Source of the DNA: Mycoplasmatota bacterium
Lineage (GTDB): Bacteria > Bacillota_I > Bacilli_A > Izemoplasmatales > Hujiaoplasmataceae
Direction: 5' to 3'
DNA length: 64,000 bases
Assembly (NCBI GenBank): GCA_027859085.1
Contig: JAQIBJ010000102.1
Coordinates: forward strand, 37,366 to 101,365
The notes under the pieces are model-generated. The model was given only the letters and a program-made list of their open reading frames with translations. It was not told the origin of the DNA and did not search any database. Positions within the stretch are counted from its first letter, which is position 1. Each line of letters starts with the position of its first letter. A program made the translations under genes and the position numbers. Shown piece by piece: positions 63,274 through 64,000 of this stretch.

Positions 63274-63867
63274 TTATTCAGTTACTTCAATAGCGCCTAA
63301 CCAACGTACACCATCTATATATGCAAATACCATAGTATATGTTCCAGCATCAAGCATAATAGGGTTGTCATTCCAACTACCTAATCCATCAACAAAATCG
63401 TCGCCATCAGGATCAACATAATTAGGAATATATAGTGTGTCTGGAGTTAAATTATTAATTTCGCCACTTTCAGGAGATGGAGCCCACCATGTAGGAATTG
63501 CTTCTCCGTCAATCATTTCAATACGAGCAAATTTAACTGTTTGATTACCAGTAACTTCAATTTCTACACCATCAATTGTGTAAGATACAGTCCAACCAGC
63601 ATCTTCAGCTGAGAATGTAGCTTCGATAACATAAAGTAATTCAGCACCGTCTAAATCGTCTTTAATACTTGAAATTCTTTCATCATTTAAAGCGATTGCT
63701 TCCATTTTGTAATCTTCATTTGCGAAAGCATTTCCCCAGTCAGCAAATTGACCAGTAATGTAATAATCATATGTTTCATCTACTAAGATAACATCGTCAT
63801 TATTACATGCAGCAATTGTAAATAGTCCTACGACTAATAATGCAAATAAACTTAACTTCTTAATCAT
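63274..63867 (-). CDS. Small acidic lipoprotein, possibly carbohydrate-binding
   Basis: 197 aa with lipobox FTIAAC (Cys21) and an acidic mature part. The opening YDYYITGQFADWGNAF resembles the start of beta-sandwich starch-binding domains such as SusE/SusF-type or CBM modules (YxxGxFNxW), and conserved-looking Trp residues (GW, TWWAP, GLGSW, VRWLGA) suit sugar stacking. The C-terminal half repeats a strand pattern (AGTYTMVFAYIDGVRWLG). It converges with pulA, so a dextrin-binding partner is plausible but not shown. Strong promoter and RBS (AAGGAGAG). Confidence 0.6.
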   Translation of the reverse strand: MIKKLSLFALLVVGLFTIAACNNDDVILVDETYDYYITGQFADWGNAFANEDYKMEAIALNDERISSIKDDLDGAELLYVIEATFSAEDAGWTVSYTIDGVEIEVTGNQTVKFARIEMIDGEAIPTWWAPSPESGEINNLTPDTLYIPNYVDPDGDDFVDGLGSWNDNPIMLDAGTYTMVFAYIDGVRWLGAIEVTE

Positions 63868-63906
63868 TTTTCTCTCCTTCTAAAATCAGATTAAATTCTA
63901 TATATA

Positions 63907-63935
63907 ATTTTATCACTAAAACAAAGCAGTGTCAA
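63907..63935 (-). promoter_or_regulatory. Promoter of the 197-aa lipoprotein gene
   Basis: Minus-strand TTGACA (63935-63930) and TAAAAT (63912-63907), spacer 17. The consensus -35 suggests high expression. Confidence 0.82.
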
Positions 63936-64000
63936 TCTGTTGTCTTGATTTAGAATAAATATTATATCTATTTTAATACCACGGATGTCATTGGTCCAAT

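Overview
The window is AT-rich bacterial chromosome with dense, short-spaced genes, strong AGGAGG-type ribosome binding sites and many U-tailed hairpin terminators. TGA is used as a stop (for example at the end of the sensor gene at 44339 and the PHP gene at 52906) and tryptophan is TGG, so this is the standard code and not the Mycoplasma code. The gene set is Firmicutes-like: RNase J, RecU, Obg, RarA, LemA, HtpG under a CIRCE-like operator, ECF-type vitamin uptake, L21/L27. Lipoproteins with simple lipoboxes and giant membrane-anchored repeat proteins are common. My best guess is a free-living Mollicutes-related lineage (Acholeplasma, Izemoplasma or Haloplasma-like), but this is an inference from gene content only.

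Layout. 1-4.8 kb: end of a NUDIX gene, valS, folC, radC. 4.8-7.5 kb: a cobalamin-riboswitch operon encoding two DUF4430 (transcobalamin-like) surface proteins and an ECF S component, which I read as a B12 capture and import system. 7.5-11.5 kb: monoacylglycerol-lipase-like hydrolase divergent from glpK, then a DUF3137 protein and LemA. 11.6-15.9 kb: short SSB, thyA-folA-plsC, two half-size chromate transporters and a YcxB-like protein. 16-18.1 kb: a TetR regulator fused to what looks like a dead ABC ATPase, coupled to an ABC-2 permease. 18.1-31.6 kb: an HtrA-like lipoprotein protease divergent from two giant tandem paralogues (2499 and 1036 aa) with a CvpA-like membrane domain and about 26 clear copies of one repeat motif, then a 5'-nucleotidase lipoprotein.

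31.6-44.3 kb: a membrane diguanylate cyclase and a histidine phosphatase (minus strand), pyrimidine-nucleoside phosphorylase, TPP riboswitch with thiT, htpG, a predicted surface glycosidase, glnA, recU and an RNase J2-like protein that has lost metal-binding residues. 44.3-49.2 kb: a two-gene unit joining an ODP-type metallo-beta-lactamase/pseudo-GGDEF/pseudo-receiver sensor to a helical-repeat glycosyltransferase. 49.2-55.2 kb: rarA, nadA-nadB (no nadC), a PHP phosphatase, a 520-base gap and asparaginase. 55.3-59.2 kb (minus strand): rplU-rpmA, a truncated galactokinase-like protein, a GNAT acetyltransferase, obg and ruvA. 59.3-64 kb: alpha/beta hydrolase, type I pullulanase lipoprotein and a small lipoprotein.

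Together the genes suggest a heterotroph that scavenges vitamins (B12, thiamine), nucleosides, glycerides and alpha-glucans through surface lipoproteins, makes an exopolysaccharide under sensor control, and keeps partial NAD and folate pathways. The strongest candidates for something undescribed are the giant repeat-protein pair, the TetR/pseudo-ATPase/permease unit, the B12-riboswitch DUF4430 operon, and the ODP-sensor/glycosyltransferase pair. All homology calls were made by eye from motifs, without database searches.
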